Assembly: GCA_900548005.1 (NCBI GenBank)
Contig: URIZ01000015.1
Location: 1 to 31,065, forward strand
From: an uncultured Eubacteriales bacterium
GTDB lineage: Bacteria; Bacillota; Clostridia; Christensenellales; CAG-917
Length of the DNA: 31,065 nucleotides
Direction of reading: 5' to 3'
A program made the translations under genes and the position numbers. Shown in pieces: positions 7,023-14,153 of the stretch. Position 1 is the stretch's first letter, and each line of letters opens with the position of its first letter. The notes under the pieces were generated by a model that worked only from the letters and a program-made list of their open reading frames with translations, had not been told where the DNA came from and searched no databases.

Positions 7023-8309
7023 TTATCTGATGTATTTGTCGAGTTCTTCTTCCACGTAGGCAAACTTCTTCACCTTGGGGTGTTTGGTGACTTTGCCGCG
7101 CAAGACGACCATTTGCGGATTGCGCAAGGTTTCAAGGTCTTCGAGCGGATTGGAGTTGACCACCATAAAGTCTGCGGATTTGCCGATTTCAATCGAGCCG
7201 GTGATGTCGTCTATGCCTGCGATTCTAGCATTGCCGAGCGTTGCGGTGTGGATTGCAAACTCGTTTGACACGCCGAGATATTTTTTGAAATACATAAGCT
7301 CGCGCCACATGTCATAGTGGGTGACGTAGGGGCAAGCGGTGTCTGTGCCAAGTCCCACGGGGATGCCGTTGTCAAGGCAGGTTCTTGCGCATTGCAACAT
7401 GCCTTTGAACACCACTTCGCTGTTGATTTTGTGCAGTTTCGTGCCGCCCGATTTTTCAAGCGGGAAGAGCGTGAGCGGAACGGTGGGGGAGATTGTCAAA
7501 ATATGCGCGCCGCCGTTCTTTTTGAACAATTCAACTTCATGCTCTGTGACAGTGCCGCCGTGCTCTATTGTGTCAACGCCGTTTTCAAGCGCAACCGTGA
7601 CTCCGAGCGGGCTTTCCACGTGCGCCGCCACTTTGAAACCGTATTCGTGGGCTCTGTCGCAGCATGCTTTGACGATCTCGGGGGACATACGCAATACGCC
7701 GGGTTCGCCCTCCACTTTGGCGTCGAGAATACCGCCCGTTATCATGAGCTTGATAAGGTCGGGATTGGTTTTTGCGATTTTATCCACGAGCTTTGCTCCG
7801 TCTTGAGCGTCTTTGGCTTCGTAGGCAAGCAAACCTGCCATGTGTCCGTCCTTGACGGAAACCGCCATATTGGACGCGAGAATACGGGGCGCTTTGATTT
7901 TGCCTGCGTTTGACTTGTCTCTGATGATAGAGTCGATGTCGTCAAGTCCGCCAACCGTGCGTATGGTGGTGACGCCCGACATAAGTTCCACCTTTGCGTA
8001 GCTTGCGCAAAGTCTGTATACGATATACTTCGTGAGTTTGTGGCTCATGAGCTTGCGCACGGTTTCTTTGTTCTGTTTCTTGGTATCTTTGGGCATGCCG
8101 GAGCCGGGAAGATGTACGTGCATATTGATAAGTCCCGGCAAAATATACTTGCCGCCAAGGTCGATTTGTTTCATGCCGACGGCTCTTGACTTGTCTGTCG
8201 TGACATCTTGGATATGCCCGTCTTCGACGACGATAACCGCGTCTTTCAGCACTTCGTCGTTCTCTTTTCCGCTGATGACGTTTGCGTTTACGATTGCATA
8301 CTTATTCAT
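7023..8309 (-). CDS. Amidohydrolase family protein (prolidase/imidazolonepropionase-like metal hydrolase)
   Basis: This 428-residue protein has the complete metal-site set of the amidohydrolase superfamily: His64 and His66 in the LPGLINMHVHLPG motif, Lys187 (LIKLMITGG, the candidate carboxylated lysine), His230 (AAHVES), His250 (TIEHGG) and Asp323 (GLGTDTACP). The small beta-sandwich is split between residues 1-58 and ~365-428 (SIEIGKSADFMVVNSNPLEDL), as usual. It has no signal peptide, so it should be cytosolic. Relatives include Xaa-Pro dipeptidases, organophosphate-type hydrolases and imidazolonepropionase-like enzymes, so the substrate cannot be told. It is a single gene with an AAGG RBS, its own terminator and a perfect palindrome about 50 bp upstream. 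Confidence 0.9.
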   Translation of the reverse strand: MNKYAIVNANVISGKENDEVLKDAVIVVEDGHIQDVTTDKSRAVGMKQIDLGGKYILPGLINMHVHLPGSGMPKDTKKQNKETVRKLMSHKLTKYIVYRLCASYAKVELMSGVTTIRTVGGLDDIDSIIRDKSNAGKIKAPRILASNMAVSVKDGHMAGLLAYEAKDAQDGAKLVDKIAKTNPDLIKLMITGGILDAKVEGEPGVLRMSPEIVKACCDRAHEYGFKVAAHVESPLGVTVALENGVDTIEHGGTVTEHEVELFKKNGGAHILTISPTVPLTLFPLEKSGGTKLHKINSEVVFKGMLQCARTCLDNGIPVGLGTDTACPYVTHYDMWRELMYFKKYLGVSNEFAIHTATLGNARIAGIDDITGSIEIGKSADFMVVNSNPLEDLETLRNPQMVVLRGKVTKHPKVKKFAYVEEELDKYIR

Positions 8310-8357
8310 TTTTTCTGCCTTTTGCGCGCACGAGCGCGTATATAAAATGTATTTAGC

Positions 8358-8372
8358 GTATGATTATCATAC
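8358..8372. promoter_or_regulatory. Perfect 7-1-7 palindrome upstream of the amidohydrolase
   Basis: GTATGAT-T-ATCATAC is a perfect inverted repeat 49 bp before the minus-strand start. It may be a repressor operator or part of the promoter. No consensus -35/-10 pair is obvious. The rest of 8310-8638 holds nothing I can name. Confidence 0.4.
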
Positions 8373-8638
8373 TACAATATATTTGATTTGGGAAACGATT
8401 GACGACATTTTTCTTGCAAAAACCGCACGCAAAATTCAAAAAATCGGCAAAAAATGTGAATAAGTGCGCAAACGCTCCATCCAAAACATGACAAACGCAA
8501 TTCCGTTTATCGCAGGTTTTAGCGAAAAACCGACATTCTATCCGCACAAATTGTAATATTTGCGCCAAAAACGCAAATATTGAAAAATATCCGAAAACAT
8601 TAAAGAGAACGAGCGGTGAGCGCACTTGACAAAAGCGA

Positions 8639-8667
8639 TTGATTTTGCACTCAATTCACGCTATAAT
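8639..8667 (+). promoter_or_regulatory. Promoter of the small membrane protein, leaderless arrangement
   Basis: TTGATT (8639-8644), a 17-bp spacer and TATAAT (8662-8667). The ATG at 8674 begins six bases after the -10 box, about where transcription should start, and no RBS is present. The mRNA is probably leaderless. Confidence 0.65.
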
Positions 8668-8673
8668 AAAAAT

Positions 8674-8937
8674 ATGAGCAGAAAAGACAGGCAAGAAGAT
8701 TGGGACAACGGCATGACCGTAGCTCCTATGAACGGCGACGAGTTGCCAAAATACAGGCGCGCCGCTTTTCAGAATAGAGAGAACACGCCCAAACATAAAC
8801 GCCAAAAAAGCGACGTCACGCGCAAAGAACAGCGCGCGATGATACGCGCAATGTTTGAAGTTATGTTGCCGAGAATCCTTGTCGTGCTTGTCGGCTTTGG
8901 ACTGACTGCGCTCATCATTTGGCTTTGGCTTTCTTGA
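8674..8937 (+). CDS. Small C-terminally anchored membrane protein, unknown function
   Basis: I use the ATG at 8674 (MSRKDRQEDWDNG) because the -10 box ends at 8667. The longer reading from 8626 would start upstream of the promoter. The 87-residue product has a charged, basic cytosolic part (residues 1-60) and one membrane segment at the extreme C-terminus (ILVVLVGFGLTALIIWLWLS). Such tail-anchored layout is common for small Firmicutes proteins of no known role. I do not recognise a family. There is no RBS; translation probably begins on a leaderless transcript. It stands alone between divergent or unrelated neighbours. Confidence 0.65.
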   Translation: MSRKDRQEDWDNGMTVAPMNGDELPKYRRAAFQNRENTPKHKRQKSDVTRKEQRAMIRAMFEVMLPRILVVLVGFGLTALIIWLWLS

Positions 8938-9108
8938 CGGAAAACTGGCGTTGACGATTGATGTTTTTTCGGCAAAAAAATATTGATAAATTTGCACGTC
9001 TGCAATATGATTTGCCGTGTAATATCGAATATCTAATCACACGTATCGACGATTTTACGTCGCAAAAGATATGTGGAAAACGGATGTAAAACGAATATGA
9101 TTTATATG

Positions 9109-9139
9109 AAAAGCGGAACGCATTTGCGTCCCGCTTTTT
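9109..9139. terminator. Bidirectional terminator
   Basis: AAAAGCGG, ACGC, loop ATTT, GCGT, CCGCTTTTT form a stem with one internal mismatch and A/T tails. It lies just past the minus-strand gene ending at 9160 and may also stop readthrough from the left. Confidence 0.8.
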
Positions 9140-9159
9140 ATATAATGATATTAATTATT

Positions 9160-10263
9160 TCATCCGGTCACTTTTGTTAAGTAATAAAAGGTCATTTCTT
9201 TTGAGAGATTTTGCATAAACAATTTTTCACCATATGTGCCGTATTCTATATCGTACTCGTCGTTTCCGATTGTAAATGCGATGTGTGTCACGCCGGGCTC
9301 GACGGTTACGGTTGCTTCCGTGATCGTGAAAGACTCGCCTGTTTCAAGCGTGACGACAATTTTGTTTTTCTCAATCGTCACGGTTGCGCCCTTGTCGCTT
9401 GTCCACGTGCCTTGCATTGCTTTGGGAGTGGTGAAGTTGGACGATTTTGTGAAGTCCACGTTATAGCCTTCCACTTGATAGAGATTGAAGGTCTTCGTGT
9501 CGGCGCGGTATTCAAAGAACGTGGTTTTGTCGCCAAGCTTGAACTCGAATTGGTTTTCGTCGGTGTTGTATTCCGCATTGATTGCGACAAATTCGCCGTC
9601 ACCGATCTTGATTTGCAGCTTGCCGTCCTTGTCGATTGTGGCGGTGATGGGGGTTGTTCCGTCCATGCCTTCCCACGTGCCGACAATTGCATCGGGCACT
9701 TTGGTGGGGATCTTCTTGTAGAGATTGACCGTTGTGCCGCTGTTGCTGTACATAATCATGCTCGGATTGCCGAACGAGTTGTAGAAAAAGCGAATGTAGG
9801 TGGAGAAACCGTCGCCTTCAAATTGCACTTCATAGCCGTATTCTTGGTTGTACTTGACGGGGTAGAACTTGTCGTTGATTTTGAGTGTAGTTTCGGTGAA
9901 CACGACTGTATAGTGGTATTGTGTGATCGCGGGATCGGATTCCCACGTGCCGATGTAGTTTTGGTTGAGCGATTCTACGCGGTTGAGCTTGTCGCCGTTG
10001 CCGATTTGCAAAACGTCCTTGTTGACCGTGCCTGCAACCGAATAGAACGCCACTCTATACGCGGTGTCGCTGCCGTACGTGCCGACAAAACCGTCTGCTT
10101 CGCTGTATGAAGAGGGAATGTATTGCACGCCGTTGATTGTGATTGACGAATAGGTGATGACCACTTTGAACTTTTCATCGTCCGTCATATACATGCCCAC
10201 GTATTCTTCGGGGATCTCGATGCCGACAGACTCGTTTGTGCCGAGATAGGCGTTTACCTTGAA
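9160..10263 (-). CDS. Repeat-containing secreted-type protein, N-terminally truncated fragment
   Basis: The minus-strand frame is convincingly coding from the stop at 9160 to about 10263. It reads as beta-rich modules of ~90-100 residues, each with a GTW-type core: EEYVGMYMTDDEKFKVVIT, NQNYIGTWESDPAI, PDAIVGTWEGMDGTTP, KAMQGTWTSDKGATVTI. Spacing and repeats suggest a cell-surface lipocalin-like repeat protein. The open frame continues to 10785, but beyond ~10263 it is antisense to a clearly coding plus-strand gene. There is therefore no real start, signal peptide or RBS. The gene is 5'-truncated, by inversion, deletion or misassembly. Its C-terminus (FYYLTKVTG) resembles that of the head-to-head neighbour (DDYTLTKQA), so the two are paralogs. 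Confidence 0.6.
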   Translation of the reverse strand, partial: FKVNAYLGTNESVGIEIPEEYVGMYMTDDEKFKVVITYSSITINGVQYIPSSYSEADGFVGTYGSDTAYRVAFYSVAGTVNKDVLQIGNGDKLNRVESLNQNYIGTWESDPAITQYHYTVVFTETTLKINDKFYPVKYNQEYGYEVQFEGDGFSTYIRFFYNSFGNPSMIMYSNSGTTVNLYKKIPTKVPDAIVGTWEGMDGTTPITATIDKDGKLQIKIGDGEFVAINAEYNTDENQFEFKLGDKTTFFEYRADTKTFNLYQVEGYNVDFTKSSNFTTPKAMQGTWTSDKGATVTIEKNKIVVTLETGESFTITEATVTVEPGVTHIAFTIGNDEYDIEYGTYGEKLFMQNLSKEMTFYYLTKVTG

Positions 10264-10266
10264 AAA

Positions 10267-11706
10267 ACCACTGACGGCAAGGCTCAAATCTTTACCCAAA
10301 GCGGTAGCACATATTACACCTTTGAACTTGACGGTTTTGGCGGTGTAAACTATATCTACAAGAGCTCTTACAGCACAAGCATAACTCGCGGTACTTACGA
10401 ATTTAGCCAAGATGGCGCAACCGTAACGATTGCAAAAGTCAATTCTGACGTAAACGGCACCTACAACATCCAAGACAGTGGCAAAGTGCTTGTTGAAAGC
10501 ACCAGCGAAAGGAAAGTCTTCATCGCAGACGGTTACACCGTTACAACTCATGAACAAGACTTTGTAGGCTATTATGTCGATGCAAATGGCAATGCAATCG
10601 AAATCACAATCGAAGACGGTCGCATTTGGCTTGCAATCGCAGGAACAAACAAGCGACTCACCAAGAACTGGAACGGTACTGTTCTTTCTTACTCCGCAAA
10701 AGATGATGATGCGGCAGAAGGATACACCAACATCTATTCCGATTACACTCTCACTCTTGTTGACGGCAACGTCGTGATCAGCCACGGTTGTGTCACCGGT
10801 TATGACAGCTCATACGAAGAGTATCTCAGAGAAAACAAGAGCGTCACGTACACCAAAACCGAGAAACCCTTTGCTTTCCCCGAAAGCGCACGCGGCACTT
10901 GGTATTTGGATGACAACACCGTTATCGTCATCGCAGAGAAGTCCATCACAGTCGGTGGTGTTGAAGGCGCAGACTACAACGTGACAGAATTATTCGGCAC
11001 AAACTATGAGTTTACTATCGGCGGTAAAAAATACATGGTTTACGAAGATGCAGAAACCGCAGGCAAGTGGTACTATTGTGCTGCCGATTCCTACGATGCA
11101 ATCGAATTGAGCAAGACCGAACATGCGGCAACTCTTGATGCGTTTGCAGGCTCTTGGACAAGAACAGAAGACAATGCAAAGAAGTTTGTGTTCACATTTA
11201 ACGGAGAAGGAACGCTGACTCTTACAAGTGAAAATTCCTATTTTAACGGTAAAACTGCTAAATATACGATTGTTGACAATAAAATCACATTGAGTAGTTT
11301 TGTAGGTTATGATTGGACTTTTACACTCACAGATGCAAATACGATTGCGGTTACAGCAATTGATTCAGACGGCTACACATGTTCCGATTTTGCAAATGGC
11401 AACATCACAAAGCAAGTATCTGGCGGCGCGGCAGTAACGGCAGACATGCAAGGTACTTTCACAGGCACTAATGGTTATACGACGAATTACACATTGATTG
11501 TTGGCGAAAACAGCATTGTCTACAAAGAAGTGGATTCGTCTTGGGGTGTTAATATAAACGATACTATCACTGACTATACCATTTCGGAAGACGGCTACAC
11601 AATCACGTGGACGAAGTCAGGAACGACATATAAGTTTATGGACACTGGTTTTGCATATAAACTTTATGTTGGAACAGATGACTATACTCTCACCAAACAA
11701 GCATAA
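10267..11706 (+). CDS. Repeat-containing secreted-type protein, N-terminally truncated paralog of its neighbour
   Basis: Plus-strand coding sequence reads from about 10267 (KTTDGKAQIFTQSGSTYYTF) to the stop at 11706. The frame is open back to 10111 but has no ATG or RBS. The first usable codon is a GTG at 10486 in mid-domain, so a start there is unlikely. The product is a run of beta-rich modules of ~90-100 residues with GTW/GSW cores: ITRGTYEFSQDG, QDFVGYYVDANG, ESARGTWYLDD, DAFAGSWTRTED, ADMQGTFTGTNG. No signal peptide or anchor remains. It resembles the minus-strand fragment next to it. The two meet around 10240-10290, where both frames are open and codon-aligned. It could be a pseudogene or one state of an invertible locus. 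Confidence 0.6.
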   Translation, partial: TTDGKAQIFTQSGSTYYTFELDGFGGVNYIYKSSYSTSITRGTYEFSQDGATVTIAKVNSDVNGTYNIQDSGKVLVESTSERKVFIADGYTVTTHEQDFVGYYVDANGNAIEITIEDGRIWLAIAGTNKRLTKNWNGTVLSYSAKDDDAAEGYTNIYSDYTLTLVDGNVVISHGCVTGYDSSYEEYLRENKSVTYTKTEKPFAFPESARGTWYLDDNTVIVIAEKSITVGGVEGADYNVTELFGTNYEFTIGGKKYMVYEDAETAGKWYYCAADSYDAIELSKTEHAATLDAFAGSWTRTEDNAKKFVFTFNGEGTLTLTSENSYFNGKTAKYTIVDNKITLSSFVGYDWTFTLTDANTIAVTAIDSDGYTCSDFANGNITKQVSGGAAVTADMQGTFTGTNGYTTNYTLIVGENSIVYKEVDSSWGVNINDTITDYTISEDGYTITWTKSGTTYKFMDTGFAYKLYVGTDDYTLTKQA

Positions 11707-11726
11707 TCAATGCTATTGAACAAACA

Positions 11727-11762
11727 AAATCCCCGAGCGTTTTGCTCGGGGATTTGTTTTTT
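11727..11762. terminator. Strong terminator after the plus-strand repeat protein
   Basis: AAATCCCCGAGC (11727-11738), loop GTTTT and GCTCGGGGATTT (11744-11755) form a perfect 12-bp stem followed by G and six T. Its tail overlaps the first Fic operator. Confidence 0.92.
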
Positions 11763-11793
11763 CTCGCAAAATTAGCATGTTTTTGTGAGAAAA
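11759..11793. promoter_or_regulatory. Operator-like inverted repeat O1 upstream of the Fic gene
   Basis: TTTTCTCGCAAA (11759-11770) and TTTGTGAGAAAA (11782-11793) are inverted 12-mers, with one mismatch, separated by 11 bp. The geometry is identical to the second site at 11821-11855, and the centres are 62 bp apart. Confidence 0.65.
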
Positions 11794-11815
11794 AATGATA
11801 TTTTGGCATAAACGA

Positions 11816-11855
11816 TTGACTTTTCTCACAAAATCATATAATATTTGTGAGAAAA
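11816..11855 (+). promoter_or_regulatory. Fic gene promoter buried in operator-like inverted repeat O2
   Basis: TTGACT (11816-11821) and TATAAT (11837-11842) have a 15-bp spacer; an alternative -10, TAATAT at 11839-11844, gives 17 bp. The perfect 12-bp inverted repeat TTTTCTCACAAA (11821-11832) and TTTGTGAGAAAA (11844-11855) spans the -10 box with an 11-bp gap. A protein bound here would block RNA polymerase. Confidence 0.7.
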
Positions 11856-11874
11856 AATAAATAGGAGAAGCGTT

Positions 11875-12921
11875 GTGAGAGATTTCAATTATTCAAAGCT
11901 GAAAGATATGAAGTGGGATTCCGAAATCGTGGGATATCTCACTGCAATTCATGAAGCAAAAGTAAGACAAGAGTTCTTTTTGAAAAATCAGCCCGAAAAA
12001 CTTGATAGGCTCGTTGAAATTGCAAAAATACAAAGTACGGAATGTTCCAACGATATCGAAGGCATCAGAACGACAAGTACGAGATTGAAACAACTCGTTG
12101 CCGAAAAGACCACTCCGAAAAACCGAGACGAAGAAGAAATCGCAGGATACAGAGACGTGCTCAACGTCATTCACGAGAGTTATGAATTCATTCCGATGAC
12201 CGCAAATTATATTTTGCAATTGCACAAGATATTGTACAGTCATTCTGAGAAGAATATCGGCGGAAAATTTAAAAACGTGCAAAATTATATCACCATCACG
12301 GAAAACGGAAGAGAACGTGTGTTGTTCACTCCGCCTGCGCCGTATGAGACTCCGCTCGCAGTAGATAGCATTTGCAGTGAGTTTAATATTGCTATGTCGA
12401 AAAGCGAAATCGATCCGCTGATTTTGATACCCGTTTTCATTCATGATTTTTTGTGTATTCATCCTTTTTCGGACGGAAACGGCAGAATGAGCAGATTGCT
12501 TACGACGCTGCTTTTGTATCGTTGCGGATATATGGTGGGCAAGTACGTTTCGCTTGAGTCGAAAATCTCAGCAAATAAAGGCGCATATTACGACGCGCTG
12601 GCAAAAGCGCAGAGCGGTTGGGACGATGGGAACGAAAACCCCGTACCGTTTATAAAATATACGCTAAGCACCGTCATCGCCGCGTATAGAGACTTTGAAG
12701 ACAGAGCAGAGTTGGTCAATGAAAGCGGCTCCGCTTTGGGTATTGTGAGAAGAGCAGTGGATAGCAGGATAGGCAAGTTTACAAAGAGCGACATTGCAAA
12801 CGATTGTTCTTCGCTCAGCAACAGTTCGGTTGAGACTGCGCTGAGAAAACTTGCACTTGAAGGAAGCATTGTAAAACTCGGATCAGGCAGAGCAACGTAT
12901 TACGTCAAAACACAGGCTTGA
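11875..12921 (+). CDS. Fic family protein with C-terminal winged-helix domain
   Basis: This 348-residue protein starts at GTG with AGGAG seven bases upstream. Residues 196-208 (HPFSDGNGRMSRL) are the complete Fic catalytic motif, used to transfer AMP or another nucleotide to protein hydroxyls. Upstream, Ser58-Asn-Asp-Ile-Glu62-Gly63 fits the (S/T)xxxE(G/N) autoinhibitory helix, so the enzyme is probably kept off by its own N-terminal part. Residues ~285-345 (GIVRRAVDSRIGKFTKSDIA, then LSNSSVETALRKL, then a GRATYYV wing) look like a winged helix-turn-helix that could bind DNA. Two identical-geometry inverted repeats flank and overlap its promoter. I infer self-regulation. No antitoxin gene is adjacent. 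Target protein unknown. Confidence 0.92.
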   Translation: MRDFNYSKLKDMKWDSEIVGYLTAIHEAKVRQEFFLKNQPEKLDRLVEIAKIQSTECSNDIEGIRTTSTRLKQLVAEKTTPKNRDEEEIAGYRDVLNVIHESYEFIPMTANYILQLHKILYSHSEKNIGGKFKNVQNYITITENGRERVLFTPPAPYETPLAVDSICSEFNIAMSKSEIDPLILIPVFIHDFLCIHPFSDGNGRMSRLLTTLLLYRCGYMVGKYVSLESKISANKGAYYDALAKAQSGWDDGNENPVPFIKYTLSTVIAAYRDFEDRAELVNESGSALGIVRRAVDSRIGKFTKSDIANDCSSLSNSSVETALRKLALEGSIVKLGSGRATYYVKTQA

Positions 12922-12933
12922 AACAAAACAAAA

Positions 12934-12960
12934 AAGCGGCACACAAAATGCGTGCCGCTT
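12934..12960. terminator. Terminator after the Fic gene (copy 1 of a duplicated hairpin)
   Basis: AAGCGGCAC (12934-12942) and GTGCCGCTT (12952-12960) form a perfect 9-bp stem preceded by an A run. A near-copy lies 173 bp to the right. Confidence 0.75.
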
Positions 12961-12966
12961 ATAAAT

Positions 12967-13089
12967 ATGCGAAAAAATAAAAAAACTGAACGGAGCGAAG
13001 CAGCAAGCCGACAATCTGCGGAATTGTGGCATGAATGTTTGTCCATGCGTGAATTGATAGCAAAGATTTTCGGCGCGGTAGAGCAGTAA
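12967..13089 (+). CDS. Possible 40-residue ORF between duplicated terminators (doubtful)
   Basis: ATG to TAA gives MRKNKKTERSEAASRQSAEL and then WHECLSMRELIAKIFGAVEQ, a basic start and an amphipathic-looking end. It has no RBS, begins six bases after a terminator stem, and resembles no family I know. It may be a gene remnant carried with the duplicated hairpin, or chance. Confidence 0.15.
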   Translation: MRKNKKTERSEAASRQSAELWHECLSMRELIAKIFGAVEQ

Positions 13090-13106
13090 AAATCAAGCAA
13101 ACAAAA

Positions 13107-13133
13107 AAGCGACACACAAAATGCGTGTCGCTT
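13107..13133. terminator. Terminator of the HAD hydrolase gene (copy 2 of the duplicated hairpin)
   Basis: AAGCGACAC (13107-13115) and GTGTCGCTT (13125-13133) form a perfect 9-bp stem with the same loop and flanks as the copy at 12934. One stem pair is changed on both strands (G-C to A-T). It is placed to stop the minus-strand gene ending at 13152. Confidence 0.75.
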
Positions 13134-13151
13134 ATAAATATGCGATGATTT

Positions 13152-13997
13152 TTACTGTATTTCTTTCAGTTGAGATTTGTTGAGACGGATAAGCTTGTTG
13201 TCCACGCCGAGCTTGCAGATCAAATCGTGCATGGCTTGGTCAAGGGCTTGACCTTTGCGATAGTCCGCTTCGAAGATCCAGTCTACGCGTTCGTGTATCA
13301 GCAAGGGTTGCACTTTGTCTTTTTGTCCGTTTTGATAGAGCGCAATGGAGTGTCCGCCCGATTGTTTGACAAGTTTCATGCAAGGCACGTCCGTCAAGCC
13401 GTCGCCGATGTAGATCATGTTGTTGAAATACACGCGTCTGTCGTCGTCGGGGCGGGATGCGTTGACGTCCACGTTGTTGCTGATGTCAAGCACGCCTTTG
13501 TTGATGCGGTATACAAATTGGGTTTTGTTGGTGTAGTTGACCGCCATTTTCGCCCAAATGGGATTGCCAGTCTGCGAATCATAGAGAAATTCGCTTGCAA
13601 ATATCTTCTTGAAGAACTTGGCGATGCTCGAGCCTTCGATGATCTCTTTCAGCCCCGATGACAGCACGTAGTGTTCCACTCTCACGCCCGCATCTTCGCC
13701 GTATCGATTGACGCGCTCAAACCACTCTTCAACGCCCGGCAAATATTCGATATGCTTGCCACATTCCACAAGGTCTTCTCTTGTGAAGGGCTTGCCCGAT
13801 TGCTGTGACTCGGTGATCATGCAATACATATACGTCAGCACGCTGTCCATCTGCTCTTTTGACGCAATCTCGCCTGTGCCGCTCCAAAAATCGTCCGGTT
13901 GCATGCCAAGGCTGGGGATGAAAGTGTACTCTTGCATGTCGCGCGTGCAGAGCGTTTTGTCAAAGTCGTACATGATCGCCACGATAGGTTTGCTCAT
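13152..13997 (-). CDS. HAD superfamily hydrolase (phosphatase-like)
   Basis: I start at the ATG at 13997 (MSKPIVAIMYDFDKT), six bases after AAGGTG; the in-frame GTG upstream overlaps this RBS. The 281-residue product has all HAD motifs: motif I DFDKT (Asp nucleophile, residues ~11-15), motif II Ser in YVLSSG (~residue 112), and motif IV GDGLTDVP (~residue 197). A helical cap lies between motifs I and II. This layout fits the phosphoserine-phosphatase-like branch (PF12710). There is no signal peptide, so it is cytosolic. Substrate is unknown. It is monocistronic between a terminator and a repeat-filled intergenic region. Confidence 0.88.
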   Translation of the reverse strand: MSKPIVAIMYDFDKTLCTRDMQEYTFIPSLGMQPDDFWSGTGEIASKEQMDSVLTYMYCMITESQQSGKPFTREDLVECGKHIEYLPGVEEWFERVNRYGEDAGVRVEHYVLSSGLKEIIEGSSIAKFFKKIFASEFLYDSQTGNPIWAKMAVNYTNKTQFVYRINKGVLDISNNVDVNASRPDDDRRVYFNNMIYIGDGLTDVPCMKLVKQSGGHSIALYQNGQKDKVQPLLIHERVDWIFEADYRKGQALDQAMHDLICKLGVDNKLIRLNKSQLKEIQ

Positions 13998-14124
13998 AAA
14001 AATCACCTTGAAAGTTTTTTTATATTTTAACAGTTTGTACGATTTATGTCAATACCGCACGCAACATACGTCCCCCGCGCATCTCCGACATACTCTTTTT
14101 ATCCTCAAAATTGCGCAAAAAAAG

Positions 14125-14153
14125 AAAAGCCACGCAGACAACGTGACTTTTTT
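14125..14153. terminator. Hairpin terminator at the far end of the tRNA-derived array
   Basis: AAAAG, CACG, loop CAGACAA, CGTG, CTTTTTT: a stem with one mismatch and a T run on the plus strand and an A run on the other. It may insulate the tRNA array from the HAD gene. Confidence 0.5.

Noticed and set aside
9211..10110. 299-codon plus-strand frame
   Set aside because: Antisense shadow of the minus-strand repeat protein, with Cys- and Val-rich noise and no module pattern.
10264..10785. N-terminal part of the 541-codon minus-strand frame
   Set aside because: This part is antisense to the plus-strand repeat protein, lacks modules and has no RBS, so the real minus-strand coding stops near 10263.
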